A stretch of DNA of 64,000 nucleotides from Sipunculus nudus (taxonomy: Eukaryota > Annelida > Sipuncula > Golfingiida > Sipunculidae): assembly GCA_026874595.1 (NCBI GenBank), contig CM049314.1:55535812-55599811 (forward strand), in the 5' to 3' direction. Positions 11,741-24,607 of the stretch are shown here, in pieces. Both the position numbers and the translations under genes were made by a program. The notes below the pieces were generated by a model. The model did no database searches. It saw only the letters and a list, made by a program, of their open reading frames with translations, and was not told the DNA's origin. Every line of letters begins with the position of its first letter. Position 1 is the stretch's first letter.

Positions 11741-12120
11741 TTGCACATTATTCTACTTGCACTTGTGTATGTGACCATACGGCCATCCGCACCCTTCCGC
11801 CAGAGGTCGTTTCTGCGCAGTGTGGGCCATCCGTCGAGCGCGATCCGTTACGTCACAGGCGACAATGCTGTCACGCCATGTGCCATTTCCCTGAAAGGTG
11901 TCCGTAAACCAACGTACATAATGGGAAGGGGGGGGGGGGGGGCATGGTTGTTGTGCGTAATGTTTATAATCAAGTACAGGAATACCACAATGTCCAGTTA
12001 AAAAGTTCCCAGGAATACCACAGGTGATTAAAACTACTCCATATCACTATCTTCCGCGCAGGGCTTGCGTCCCTATATCGAACGCTTCTTTTACTTTATC
12101 TCTTGAACAGTAGTATTTGG
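11741..12120. repeat. Uninterrupted copy of repeat R1
   Basis: Continuous match to 7580-7763 joined to 10772-10880. It includes tgccatttccctgaaaggtgt, a poly-G tract (11928-11942), ggaataccacaatgtccagtt, agttcccaggaatacc and gcgcagggcttgcgtccctat. It acts as an empty-site reference for the 3-kb insertion. Confidence 0.7.
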
Positions 12121-12695
12121 TGAAGGGTTCGAATCTTAAAAGCTGCTTATTGAGATGTCATTGTATGCTAGTACTATAGTTTGTTCTGTTAATCGTTATG
12201 CTACTTCCCCGATACACATAATCACACAGTAAGTACACTATGTTTACTTACCTATAACAGAATATTTTAACTGATCAATGTACTACATGTACTTACACAC
12301 ACACACACCCGTACCAAACACCTTTACATTAAAAACCTTGCATGGCTTATACAGATACCACAATGGTCTGAATTCTGGACAGAGTCTCGGATACCACAAT
12401 GGTCTGAATGATAAATAGAATCTCCGGTAATCTCAGGCGATCTGTCCTTTTCTGTGGAGAGAATGGTCGATGAGGTGTTTAGAATCAGTTATAAATCGGT
12501 TTTATCAATGAACAGTATCAACAGTATGAACAGATTAGTTATCAGCTAGCAAGCCGGTATTAGCTAAATATGAAACGACTAGTTCAGAGTCACTTGTTAC
12601 CTATACAGAACCTGTGATCTCTTATTGATGTGACGGAAAATGTGTAATATTATGAGACATATGAACATTTTTTTTATGTTAAAACTATGTAATAA
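12121..12695. other. Noncoding stretch
   Basis: AT-rich, with a short CA run near 12296-12308 and a short local duplication of gataccacaatggtctgaat near 12355-12410. No gene seen. Confidence 0.35.
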
Positions 12696-13035
12696 CAGTA
12701 GACCGTCGTTTATCTAAAAAGCACGTGAAATAGGGTTTGTTCGGAGAAACGCTCCTTCGGATAACCAATTTCGGATGTTTAACCATGATCAGTCAAATAC
12801 TGGACGATATCAGACACTCACTATAATATACATTGACGACAACATTTAAAAAAAACTTTTTTTAATCAATTTATTCAATGTATGATAGGAAATACATTAA
12901 AATTATTCTTTATCGGTTGTGGAAAATATATTTGCATTACTTATGCCTGCGAATTTAAAAATATTCTTGGGATTTTTGTACAAATTTTTGTTAAACGTTT
13001 GGATTTCGGATAAACGAATACGAATGTTTAATACT
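12696..13035. mobile_element. Degraded pogo/Tigger-like terminal sequences
   Basis: The left side begins CAGTAGACCGTCGTTTATC and continues with gttcggag and ttcggataacc motifs. The right side has ttcggataaacgaatacg. Such 'cggataa/ttatccg' subterminal motifs after CAGT are typical of pogo/Tigger-type DNA elements. The right terminus is not clear. Confidence 0.4.
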
Positions 13036-13341
13036 CTATATTTGGTGTAATGTCATGTCATGTCATGTCTATATCACTTGCCTTTATTGTAGAAAAATGG
13101 AATCGGACGTATTCAGGGAAAGATAAGAAATGACAAGAACTTTTGCCCAAACATATGCTTGTTAACCTGGTAATCCGCAACGCTACACGTTAATTGTATG
13201 GAATTAAATATTTCAACAAGAGAAGAATGAAAGTGGATTGCGGGAAACTCATAAATAACACATACTCAACCTTAGCGACATAATTCAAAATTATATTTTC
13301 GGTATTCTATTGTTCTAGACTTTTACTTAGTTATTTTCTAG

Positions 13342-13840
13342 TGTAAATAAGGCTAAAAAAATGTGGCGCGCGATAGACCGGTCCAGAAAAATGTGGAGCG
13401 GGCTACATTTTACGATGCGTTCACACTGTGCCGGACCAAGTGACCATGTAGAGCGCGCTACCCTGTCAAGTTAGGCCGCATTGCGCTTGGCCCGGCCTGG
13501 AATCTGCATTGCGTTTACACGCAGATAAATACTGCAATCTAGCGCGGTCTAGATTGGTTTCCCCCTTGCTCGCATGGGTAAATCCCAGTCACATGACAGA
13601 CGAGTCTTGCTATATAAAGATAGCGCACTCCACTTCTGTTTACACACGTTCGAAGCACAAATGTAAGCCGCGCCAGACTCAGTCTGGCGCGCGCTAGAAT
13701 CCGGAACTGACTCAAACCGGTGGTCAAAATGTAGCGCGCTCCAGACCAAAAATCCTCGAAATCTGGCGCGTTTGGGGGATTTGGAGCGCGCTAAATGATG
13801 TAGAGCGCTCCAAAAAACGTGTGTAAATGGGGCTATTAAC
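13342..13840. mobile_element. GC-rich foldback element
   Basis: A GC-rich, CpG-dense island in AT-rich surroundings. gtggagcgggctacatttt (about 13393) is the inverted counterpart of aaaatgtagcgcgctcca (about 13728). Many smaller imperfect palindromes such as gcgccagactcagtctggcgc (in two parts around 13670-13692) occur. Similar phrases gtgtaaataaggcta (13342) and gtgtaaatggggcta (13821) mark the edges. Overlapping open frames on both strands reflect the GC bias and are not taken as genes. Confidence 0.55.
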
Positions 13841-14239
13841 AATCCTTGTGATACATCACATACTGACATTATGGGAAACCCCCGTATTTCTCTCAGTTAA
13901 ACTTGCACATGGAATGACTAACAGTCTTTGTTAAATGTTTAAGTCTTTGGATTAACAATACATTATCACTAAAATCATACGCAACTGTGCACTGGGGGTA
14001 ACAAATACGCTTACTTCTCGAAACCTTGAATTAACTGTTTTTAAATGAAGCCTTTCATGAACCCTTCCTTTAAAACAGAGTTTTGCGGATAGAATGTTTT
14101 CAGCCCATCGCCGCCGCCGCCGCGTAGGTGTCCGGAGAACTCCTCTGTAACCGCTTGGCGGAATTTAACGAAACCCGGGATTATGTTCGGGTCACATTTA
14201 AACTGCTGCGCCCCGATTTTGTTTTTAACTCTGACCTTT

Positions 14240-14810
14240 CCTCTCTCCAGTGCGTCCATCTGTACGTCTATTTTGACACATTAACCCACATATCTCAGGA
14301 ACCGTTTGACCGATCCGGAAATTTTTTTCTGCACAAATGTAGCCCTTGGATAGCTTTATAACATACATAAAAATGGTGACGCCACCTGTAACCATTTTGC
14401 ACAGCGTTCATCTGTTCATTTGTTCAATCACTCATATCTTTGCATTGGTTGGACTTATCCACCTGAAATTTTGCATGTGTATACATCCTGGACAGCTTTC
14501 TTGATTTTATGACAGGTGGCACCACCTACATTCACATTTATGCTGCAGACATCAAAGCTCATATCTCGGAGACCGTTTGGCAGATTGGGCCAAAATTTTG
14601 CATGTGTATAGATCTCACATAGCTTTTTATCATACGCAAAACTGGTGGCGCTACCTTTTGCACAGCGTCCGTCTGTTTGTCTGCCGTGGGATAAAATCAC
14701 TCATATCTCGGCAGTAATTTGACTTTTAGCATTTGTATACAACTTTGATTGCTTTCTGGATTTTGTGGTAGGTGGCACAACCTACATACACATTTCGGCT
14801 GCAGACATGC
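14240..14810. repeat. Tandem core repeat, about 130-150 bp unit
   Basis: About four units share tcatatctcgg-a-accgtttg, gaaattttgcatgtgtata, agctttttatcata and ggtggcgccacct, ending in a ttgcacagcgtccgtctgtt motif. It is another pearl-type core array with sequence unlike that at 597-1475. Confidence 0.65.
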
Positions 14811-15465
14811 TTATATGTAATACACCTCGCTCTATTTCCCCTTGTTACTTAATCCATGCCTCACTTCACCCGTCCCACTCTGATTTCGGCGGATACACGT
14901 AGAGTCGCTTGTCGACTGCCCGTATTCTAGTTACCAGAAGCGCTCACTCAACCAGAACAGCAAAACAAGCGAATGATCGCAAAAATGTGTATTAATGGGT
15001 AATTTTGTGTGGTGAAATTTTTGACGCGTCACAAAAGAACTGTTAACTAGCTTCAGACCAAAATATATATATATCCTTGGCTGCAGTGCTAAAGTATATT
15101 ATCATTTTTTTAGGGGGGGGGGCATGCTAACCATAAGATCCACAGGCGCCGTGAAAGATTATTCACACGTATTTTACAATACGATAATGCAAGGATGAAT
15201 TGCTCCGCACTGCCACATGAAGTATTTAATGCGATAATACATAATGACTTTGTATTATGTAGACTTCCCTCAACCATGTGAATATTTCACTTACATTTTA
15301 GCGACATGATTTGGAATCGTTAGAACGTGTGATAATTTGCTCTCAGCAGGAACCTTTGAGTCGGGTTAGTTATATCCAACTACAATTGGCACACAGAGAA
15401 ACTCAAACACTCACTAGAGATAATAATAAAAAAACAATAATACCTGTCAGAAGTGACTCTTTGCA
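14811..15465. other. Upstream region of the orphan gene
   Basis: Contains a short TA run (15062-15074) and a G10 tract (15113-15122). A splice-acceptor-like ctctttgcag ends at 15465, just before the coding exon, so a non-coding first exon may lie here. No clear TATA box or promoter was identified. Confidence 0.35.
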
Positions 15466-15495
15466 GGACATCAGGAGTTTTATCAGCAATGTACA

Positions 15496-16380
15496 ATGAA
15501 GTTTAAAACAATTATAGGATTGATTTCGTACGTTATCAATTTGCTCCGACCAGAGCCGAGCCCGGCTGACTGGTACAAAGGGGTTCAACAGCTGAGATAT
15601 AAAATGCTGATTCCTTACATCAGGTATGAAACAGCCTACAATTCAACACGCACCATAAGAATATTCGAGACCAGCATTAACATTTTGAAACATTTTAACG
15701 CCTATATTCGTTGTAAGGAATCCACTTCAGCATGTGTATTGCGCGCTTGGGCCGACAGTGTGGTTAGTTCCTTCTTAAAAAAAAATGTTATCCTGAGCAA
15801 CGTAAAGTTCGGCAATGTTATGTTACTTAACGAATCTCTCCCTCTCACAACAACTCGTGGATCAAGAATGAACTTTGAGATAAGTTATTACATATCCAGA
15901 TTATATTTATATTTCATGAGGAATAATCTACTTGTGAGAGCATTTGAAATCCGAGGAGAACAACGTAAAGCCATGTGCGTCTTGTTGCGTGAAAGAATAC
16001 ATATTCATTATCAACTGCAGAAAGTAAAATCTATCATGAAACATCAACCTTCTGAATGGTACACCATTTATTCAGAAAGATCTCTCCCTTTCTCCTTTTC
16101 CTGGATGAATTTGGGTATACGTTATATCAGTTTGAAACCAGTATTTTCTAATTATAAAGAAAATTATGTACTCAAAAGAATTTCGTTTACAACATGTAAC
16201 CTGAATCGATTATGCCTCGAAGCTTTCCAGACCAAAGGAAGTGTCATAGGCATTACAGACCATATGGAGTATATATTACGAACAAATGAAGATTTCTTCA
16301 TGGGAAGTGATTACATAGATATGTGGTCCGATGACGTTGCAGGTTTTGATGGTCACTTTACTCTTTTGCCACAAGGAGAG
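15496..16380 (+). CDS. Unrecognised 426-residue protein, coding exon 1 (residues 1-295)
   Basis: I do not recognise the family. The ATG at 15496 is the first after an in-frame TGA at 15454. A hydrophobic stretch at residues 5-17 (TIIGLISYVINLL) could be a signal peptide or anchor. The body is basic and aromatic-rich, with many Tyr, Arg and Lys and no obvious repeats. The exon ends in phase 0 at GAG/GTATGA, directly after LLPQGE. A ctctttgcag acceptor ending at 15465 suggests the exon has a short 5' untranslated part from 15466. A tandem paralogue (21954-22655) aligns along this exon, including the RC pair at 72-73, VILSN (98-102), KFGN (104-107), KENYVL (221-226) and DYID (272-275). Two aligned paralogues plus a clean intron argue that this is a real gene. 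Function is unknown. Confidence 0.75.
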
Positions 16381-16863
16381 GTATGAAAAATTTGTTTGAT
16401 TCGTAAGGGTTTATGGACGCGATTAAATATGATTTGGGAAGGACTGTTTCGTTTGCAATTGTCGATCAGAAAGGTATGACATATATCTTCCACACATAGG
16501 TTACAGAACTGCATCGTGTGGTCGTAAGCAATGATTTTGACAGATAAGAAAGGGATTTCTATGTGTTGTATGAAATACAGCTTTTTTTATCAAAGGAAGA
16601 TGATTCACATTTTTCTTATGTGTAAAAGTATTGATTGAAACGATCTTAACGATCGAAAATCTTCCTTTCTTTCTTTTAGCATTTTTGCAAATTAAATGGT
16701 CGCTTAACAGCAAAAAAAAGTCACTAACAATATTTATCACTATTGTTTATGGCAATTAAAGCAATCAAATGGAAGGATTACATTGGAACAATCTTACCTG
16801 TTATTGTAAATGATGTCTTTTAGCAGGGATCAGATAATCTGATATTAAAGGTACACTTTTCAG
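16381..16863 (+). other. Intron of the orphan gene
   Basis: Begins GTATGA and ends cacttttcag; 483 bp, phase 0. The homologous intron in the downstream pseudogene is about 2.15 kb. Confidence 0.75.
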
Positions 16864-17259
16864 GTCGCTGTGGGAGCGCAATTCTATAAGAACGAAAGAG
16901 GGATTGGCATGGCGTTGCTCTCTGCAAAATTGGATCCTTACACACTGCAGGTTAGGGCTGAATCAAAACACTGGGCGAAGAACAATATAATCACAGGAGA
17001 AAAAGGACGAAATATCATCAAATTTAAAGACTGGCCTGGTTATTATACTGATGCACTCTTACAATTAGGCTCCATGATAACAGGAGCTGGAATTACTTGT
17101 CCGGAGAATCGAATCACACTTCAGATCCGTGACGTGTTTGAAATCCCGTACTCGTGTCATTGGTGCAACATGCCTAATGATGTCATACTGAACGGGTCTG
17201 TTACAAAATGCTGCAACTGGCACAATCCAAAATTGTTTAGACTTTGTCGAATGAAATAG
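16864..17259 (+). CDS. Unrecognised 426-residue protein, coding exon 2 (residues 296-426)
   Basis: This exon follows the acceptor cacttttcag in phase 0 and ends at a TAG stop. It encodes a more conserved, probably compact module. GIGMALLSAKLDPYTLQVR (308-326) aligns with GIGIKLLSAKMDPFTGQVR in the downstream paralogue. The C-terminus is cysteine-rich: Cys374, Cys393-x-x-Cys396, Cys411-Cys412 and Cys423, with an N-glycosylation sequon NGS at 405-407. The cysteine pattern, sequon and hydrophobic N-terminus together suggest a secreted or lumenal protein, but this is inference. I could not assign a domain. An ATTAAA-like polyadenylation hexamer lies near 17368; no clear AATAAA is close. Confidence 0.75.
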   Translation, partial: VAVGAQFYKNERGIGMALLSAKLDPYTLQVRAESKHWAKNNIITGEKGRNIIKFKDWPGYYTDALLQLGSMITGAGITCPENRITLQIRDVFEIPYSCHWCNMPNDVILNGSVTKCCNWHNPKLFRLCRMK

Positions 17260-18020
17260 CGTTGCATCGCAATCTTATTTATATCTATGAGGAAAGATTG
17301 ACAAACCACCTAAGAGTGTTATGCAAATTAAACAAAAGGTTTCCCAGAATTTTTTGCACGTGAAACATTAAAATTACCCACATACATCTGATGGTTTCTT
17401 ACATGTTTTTAAGCCTTATTTTTGTATTTTGATTATTACTATTGTACATTTTTAATTTTATTTTCCTGTTATTTTTTCGTAAATAATTTGAAAAGCAGTA
17501 TGGATATTGAAATATGTAGGATTCACGTTGCTTGCAAAAACAAATTCAAGGATTTGCCAAGAAATAGGAGGTTTTAAGATTAAATATGATTAAAAGAAAC
17601 ACGTTGAACTTCTCATTATTTTCTTACCTAGTTACTCTTTTATTTTTTAAAGCGTGTGTGTTGTGTTTTGTGAATATAATATAAACATCACAGGTTATAA
17701 GCAGGGCAGCTTATACACAGGTAAATTTTTATTCCTTTTTAGGTTATAATTCCCATGGTAAACCATTGCATTAGTCTTTACATACGTTTTTTTGTGTTCG
17801 CAATGCCTGAAGCCAGTTTGTGTAAAATTGATTTCACAAAGAGTGAAGAAACGTTGCAAGTTCACTAGGAGGTTAGCATATTTAAGAGAAGGTGTGGGAA
17901 TAAATTTCATGCGGTTGATGTTAAAGTATTCATATATTTTAGACGGTAAAATTTGTAACTCATGATTACTTTGATATCATCTGTTCTAAGAATCATTTGA
18001 CTGACTCTGTCGCTCCGCTC
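17260..18020. other. 3' flank of the orphan gene, AT-rich
   Basis: No exon seen. Presumably holds the 3' untranslated region in its first few hundred bases. Confidence 0.35.
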
Positions 18021-18234
18021 TCTCTTTCTCTATTTGTTTTCTGCAAGTTTTTTCTTTATCTTGATGCCTCTCTCTTTTCTCCCCCAGTAATCCTATCTTA
18101 CTTTCTCTCTCTCTCTCTGTCTCTGTATATATATATATATACATATATATGTGTGTATTATATGTGTCTGTGTTTGTGTGTCACGTCTCATTAATTCATT
18201 CACTTGGGGAACAAGTGACCAACGAGCCTCTCTC

Positions 18235-18295
<61 letters not shown>

Positions 18296-18296
18296 G
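18021..18296. repeat. CT-rich and (TA)n microsatellite cluster
   Basis: CT-rich simple sequence (about 18021-18125), a short TA/TG tract (18126-18180), and a longer (TA)n run (18236-18294). The open frames across it are simple-repeat artefacts. Confidence 0.9.
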
Positions 18297-21200
18297 TTAA
18301 AACGTTTCAGAAAATAAAGGATCTTTATATATCTTTAATCTCACTTTACCTAATTATATACCAGACACGACCAATGAGATTAGGGATGGCACACCAAATA
18401 TGCATATAGTGGACGAAGGAATACGGATCTCCTCAGCAACTATAATTAGGTAATTTTCATTACGAAACTTTGAGGGGTTTACATGGCTCACGCGTGCAAA
18501 AATGGCCATTTTGTTACAACCAAACACACTGTATGTATACTGTATATTTACTGTACTTTACAACATAAGCTTCGGTAATCAGAGCCTACTTAATGAAACA
18601 AGGGTTAACTTCAACGTTCAAGAAATTAACTTTAAATTAAATATTTTATCCCCACATATTTGTGTTACCTTAAATAACACTCATTCTGTACGGAAGAAAT
18701 ATATTTTAATTGATATGAACTCGATGCATTTTTCGTCGTGCTGAATACATCACACGCTTTATTTTGTTGAAAAGAAAGTCATGTGAACTATTTAACAGAC
18801 ACAACCATTGAGAATAGGTAAAACAGATCAAAGAAGAAAATGGGAAGGAGGGGTCAATAAAAGAACAGGATCTTCAAGGAAGAGATTGGATAACTTTTAT
18901 CACGAATCCTTGAGCGGTTGACAATTTATTGACTCTTTGAATCTGTCGACCATCCTTCCATTTCATCATGTTTTATCTTATATCAGGGAATGACAAATGA
19001 TTAATGACATGGTTTCTGATGTTTTAGACTTATTCAACACGTAAAGTAGCTAAGCAAATGTAATAATTGCATCATAATTTTTTTAATTTTGTGTGTGTGT
19101 GTAGGGATCTGCCTAAATTTTTTAATGCTATGTACAACTGCAGAATTCCATTTCGGTTTCGGTCTCCTTGACAGGGCAATATCACACGCTTCTTCTCATT
19201 TTATATCCTGGTGTTAACCAGACCCGGCGACTATTGTACCTGCGGGCCCTGGGGTATAATCATCCCAACTGAAGGGTCATACCAACGAGGTACCCCCGAA
19301 GGGCGCACTCGTTTGTGAATGAAACTCTGTCATAGGGTACGGCCTCCCCATTAAGCCTACAGAGCGCTCATCCTAGGTGGGGGCCGACCGTGAAAATCCC
19401 ATCCTCTCGGGTGAGAGGAAAAGAATGACAAACAATTTAAACGGAATATTTTATCTTGTTTCTATGTTTCATCACATATGTGACATACTTATTGGTCTGG
19501 CGAATCTAATTGTTTACAAATATCGTCTGTCAGGGCTTTTGTTAATGCTGTCAAGAGGCTTCAAATTCTGTATCCTTTGATGCAGAACGTTTACAGAAGA
19601 TGAGTGTTTAACGTGGGATAAATATGTCCGATTTTATGTGACCTTTTTGTCATTTGAAGTTTAAAATTGTTTAAACAATTAACCACATACCAGAGATATA
19701 GACATATAACAAGGTCCCGTTTCGGAACATTTAACATATGAAAATATAAAAATCATAGAAAAAAGGTCTGTTATATTTTGTTGTCTTTTGTTTACATTTT
19801 TAATTCTTTTATTGCCTAACTAGACTAACTACTCCAATTATTTAACTTACGACACGTGTGTTTAACGGTTTTGAATATAAAGAACACATTCAAAACGTCA
19901 AGATTTACGAATTTTAGTTTGAGCCGTGAAGTTTTAGAACAAAGGTGTACTTTACAGTATAAAGGGCAACCAGGAAAAGTTTTGAATAGGCTTGCTCACG
20001 TGTATCATTTAGATACTCGTTATCCTGCATGCACAGAAGACAAGTGAAGAGTAAAATGAGGAAAATACATATTATGTCTTTCACTGATGATTTTTTGCCA
20101 AACAGAACTGTCCACATAAGGAAAAAAGGCAAAACATTTCATGTTACAGAAAACTGTCCCCTGCTCCAGTACCAAAGACAGTTGCTCATGTTTCTTAAAC
20201 ATTCCTCAGTGTGACTTTCTTCAATTAACATGTTTAAATTAATTATAATACTGATAAAGACATACGATTAATGAAATTTGAGTATTTGGATGAAGTTTTA
20301 TACTTCTGTATTAATAATTAAAAAAAATGTTTGAACTTTTTATATTATTCACTTTTTTTAAGGCCGTCCTATATATTTTGGATGTCCAATATTCCACATT
20401 TAGTGAGATGAAGCAATCATATATTACATTTTGATAATATATTCCGCCATTCTACCAGAATACATTATAGCATATCTAGATGAAGTTATGTGAATAAGAT
20501 TTCTTTGCACTAAGGAATATCTATACCTGTACCTAGGATTTTAATGAAAATCCTGCTTTTGTAGCTGGATCTGAGCCCTACCACCTCAAAAAAACCTGTT
20601 CCTCAACATAGGTACAGTTGCAGGTACCTGGTACCAGCCCTGGTGACAACAGTAATGAGATACTTCAATATAAATACAATATTGATATAAGTTATATAAC
20701 ATATGAATATATACATAGAAAAAGGGTCCTTGACGGGCCTCACTCTTATGGCGATACATGTATAATTAATCGCTTGTGAAACATATGTCAAGGATTTTGG
20801 AAGAAAAAGTTGGTTTAAAGAGTAGTTTTAAAAGGTAAATATATTGACATTTAGCATGATGTGCTTGAAATGGTGAGAGAAGATATGAAATGTTGTTTTC
20901 TATTTCCTATTTCTATTCTAAAACGATATTTTACAGACATACCACTGCAGGTATAATGAAATGCATGTAGTAAAATATATGACAGGTTTGATATCTCCTC
21001 GTTGTATAAAATTTGTTTCAAAAAAAGGATTTCACCTTAAAAAATTTGCTGAGTTCTAAATTGTTCAAAAGAAGAAGCCAGATAAATTTTCAACATTTAA
21101 TTTTTAATGATCAACTATATTGTTTTATCGCTAATTTTATTTATTTTATTTTATTATTATTATAAATTGGTATCTACTTTGTCAATGTTTACGATCAATT

Positions 21201-21953
21201 GTGATCTAACTCGAGGTTCTGTTGCCATTAGGATAATAAAGGCAAACATAGTATATTTCAGGTGTATCTCCTATTAAGGCTGGCATTTCCTGCATGAAAC
21301 CGAGTGTCAGACAACTTTCTCCAAAACCAACATTCTCCATGCTTATTTCAGAAATGATTAATTAAATTATCTTTATAATATCTCTTCCACTCTCGATAAC
21401 TATAATTAAGGTCTGAACGGTCACACGGGAGATTTCTATGTCATGGCTATGTCAAATTCCTGCTTAACAATTTATGGACGTGTCTATGAATGGTGACCGA
21501 CGTCACCTGTCTCGTATGTGGGAACATTGCGATATTATAACGATTTATCAGTTATCTTAGGGATATAAAGTAACCTGGGAATGTTATTTGCGTGTATCGT
21601 ATGCTTAAATATTGCGACAACAGAACAATGAAAGAAAATCCAATTCTGCATGAGGGGTTCGTTCCGTTGGTTCCCTGAAGCAAAGATATCTGTGAGAAGA
21701 AACTGTGGGATATTTCAGTTAGGCCCAGTTACATGGTTTCGATTGAAGGATTTCTCGAACACGTGTTAGGAATTTTTCTCTTAAGTAAATTTTTACCGTT
21801 TCAAAAGCAATGTGCGTCTGTTTATCACAGAGCAAGAAAATTCAATAGTAATATTCGGAATCCATTGTTTATAGTTCAATAAAAATTAAATAAATCATGT
21901 TTAACAAAGGCATGAAAAAAGTAGGGTAGTTTGACATCAGGATTGAATTAACA
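18297..21953. other. Intergenic DNA between the orphan gene and its pseudogene
   Basis: Mostly AT-rich and unique-looking. A GC-richer block at 19215-19400 (cccggcgactattgtacc, gaggtacccccgaagggcgc, gcctccccattaagcctac) contrasts with its surroundings and may be a repeat fragment. No supported exon. Confidence 0.35.
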
Positions 21954-24545
21954 ATGAAGTTCGCAAAAGTATTGGAAATAGTTTCGTACCTTGTTAAACT
22001 ATTCCGACGAGAGATTGGTACAAAGATGTTCAACTCTTTCAAAGACTTAATGTCTGAATATTATGATGCTTATGCATTAATATACAATCATACACTTAAA
22101 AGTAGAAGAATACAGGGCAGAGAGAAACTGTTGGAGCATTTTCACACATATGTTCGTTGTATGAAAAGCCCTGCAGACTGCAAAACAAAGACATGGCCAA
22201 CAAAATAGTCAAGAAGGAAAAATATTCCTCTTTCAAGCAATATGTTATTCTAAGCAACGCAAAGTTTGGCAACGCCAGGTCACTAAGGGAACGATGGCAT
22301 TACAGTGTTTGGATCAAGAATGAAGTTTGAGATTATTTTATATCCATGTAATATTTCTGCTTCATAGGAAAGCAGATGTATTTTGATGGACGTTACAACA
22401 GTTTAAACCATTGGTGTCTGATTTCAAGGAAAATTATGTACTCGCAAAAGTAATATTAACTGAATGTTACTTTGATCGTTTTTGTCTAAAAGGTGTGCAG
22501 ATATGTGTGACGGCTATTGGGATGAGAAACCAAATGAAGTATAAGGAGTATAAGTGCACACAAGAGGATGTGTTTCTGAAAAATGATTACATAGACATTA
22601 AGCGCTGAGACTCGAGTGTTTTTATAGTCAGTCGATCCTTTTGCCAAAAGGAGAGGTATTAAATGTTTACATTAAATATTTGCCGATTTATTTAGTTACC
22701 TGCCATACAGCAAGGATAATCTTTTCTACCTGATAGATTGTCATTGTTAAATTATTTTGTTTTTAAGTTTTCTTATTTTACAGTGACATGAAAGAAAAGG
22801 AAATATGGGTACTATATGCATGTTCATAACTATTAATTTAGCCTCCCCCTGCTTAAATACACTTTCATGACTGCAAAGTTTCGTAAAGGAAAGACAAAAT
22901 CTCGTAAAAAAGTAAGAAATATAGATAGCCTCTAATATAAACAAGAAATCTGTATATATGTCCAAAGTAAACAATACACAATTCCACTTACTTTTGTCAA
23001 GTAAAAATCCATTCATAATACACAGTCTTGCGGCCTTCATATATCATGCATTTGATAAAAGTAAAACAGCGTTAGATGGTATCCAATATTAAAATTCTAT
23101 GTAAAGGGTGAGCTCGTAAATCAGAGAGAACACTAAAAATATCAAGTATCTTTCTTTGGTAATTTTAACTTTTGTTATATGCTAGAAACGAGAACATGAG
23201 TATTGTAAATTTTAAGACTGTGTGATCATTTAAATCAATTATTATAAATATCTAATAACAACCTTGCATTTTCATCACTTATAATAACAACCTGGATTGT
23301 ATTGGATAAAATATAAAAAAAAATACTCTTTTGTCTTGCACAGACTTTTAATTTAGTTAATATACCTGCATTTGCTAAATGTATATAAATAATGTTTCCT
23401 ATGCAAGGTAAACAGGTATTGCTATCATGGTTACTTTGTATATAGATGTATGTACAACATATGAATATATTGCAACTTTCTTGCATCATTGCAGCAGTGT
23501 GTTTTACAATGTGATATGAATGATGTAGACACATAAATTCTGCCAGGTTACTTATTTATTATAATCATTTAAAGGTTTTCATATTTGCAAATGATGAATA
23601 CCATTAATGAAAAGATAGTTTTGGACTGAACTGCAATTATGAGGATTTTTGCAAATTCTGTTTTTTTTTCTTTTTTTTGTGTAAATAACAGGACTTCTAT
23701 ACAACTTATATACATGAGTGAACAACTGAATAATGTTTTGTATCACAACTAAGATTGTGTTAAAATTTCATGAATACATCATGCATCACAAAGTTGATAA
23801 TATGCAGTGTTAATATACACATTTTCAGCTTTCCAGCCTTACTTATAGAATTCTACAAACATCAGTTTCTTGTGATTGATTTAAACATATATTTTTTATT
23901 TTCTTGATTTCTTTTTCTTTTTAATAGAGATTTTACTGTAAATGACTAGAAACAGGTTTGTATATCCAGTACACATTAGATATTTAAATGTGTTGCAAAA
24001 TCGGTAAAAATCATAAACTAATTTTACTGATTTATACGCCTTTGTGTAATATGATTGTTCTTTCATATATTATTTATTATGTATGTATGTATTAATTATT
24101 TTATTATTATTATTATTTATTATGCATTATTATTATTATTACATTTTATTATTTTTTTCGTTGTTAATGTTAATATTGTTATTAATATTTTTGTAGTTTT
24201 TATCTTTGATTTTGTATTTTAAAATTTTGAATATAAGGTCACGTGACTATTTATTAATGCATTATGTAAATCATTATTGTGAAGCTATGGGCCTGAGGCC
24301 TATATTTTCTGAATAAAACTCATTCATTCTACAAGAAATCTATAATTGCCAAAAAAATTTGCCACATTCATTTGCAACAAATTTCATAGAGCTATAAATG
24401 CTTTCACTGTATACAGTATATAACCTCATATATGTTGGGATGATGCAAATGCTTTTATATTTAGGCTAGAAACATTGAAACCCTCTAAACAAGCTAAAAT
24501 GCTCAAATGAATATAATTCCCGCACATATTTAAAAAATACACACA

Positions 24546-24607
<62 letters not shown>

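Noticed and set aside
13509-13869. Overlapping open frames on both strands
   Set aside because: GC-rich foldback sequence has few stop codons by composition; no domain or splice sites.
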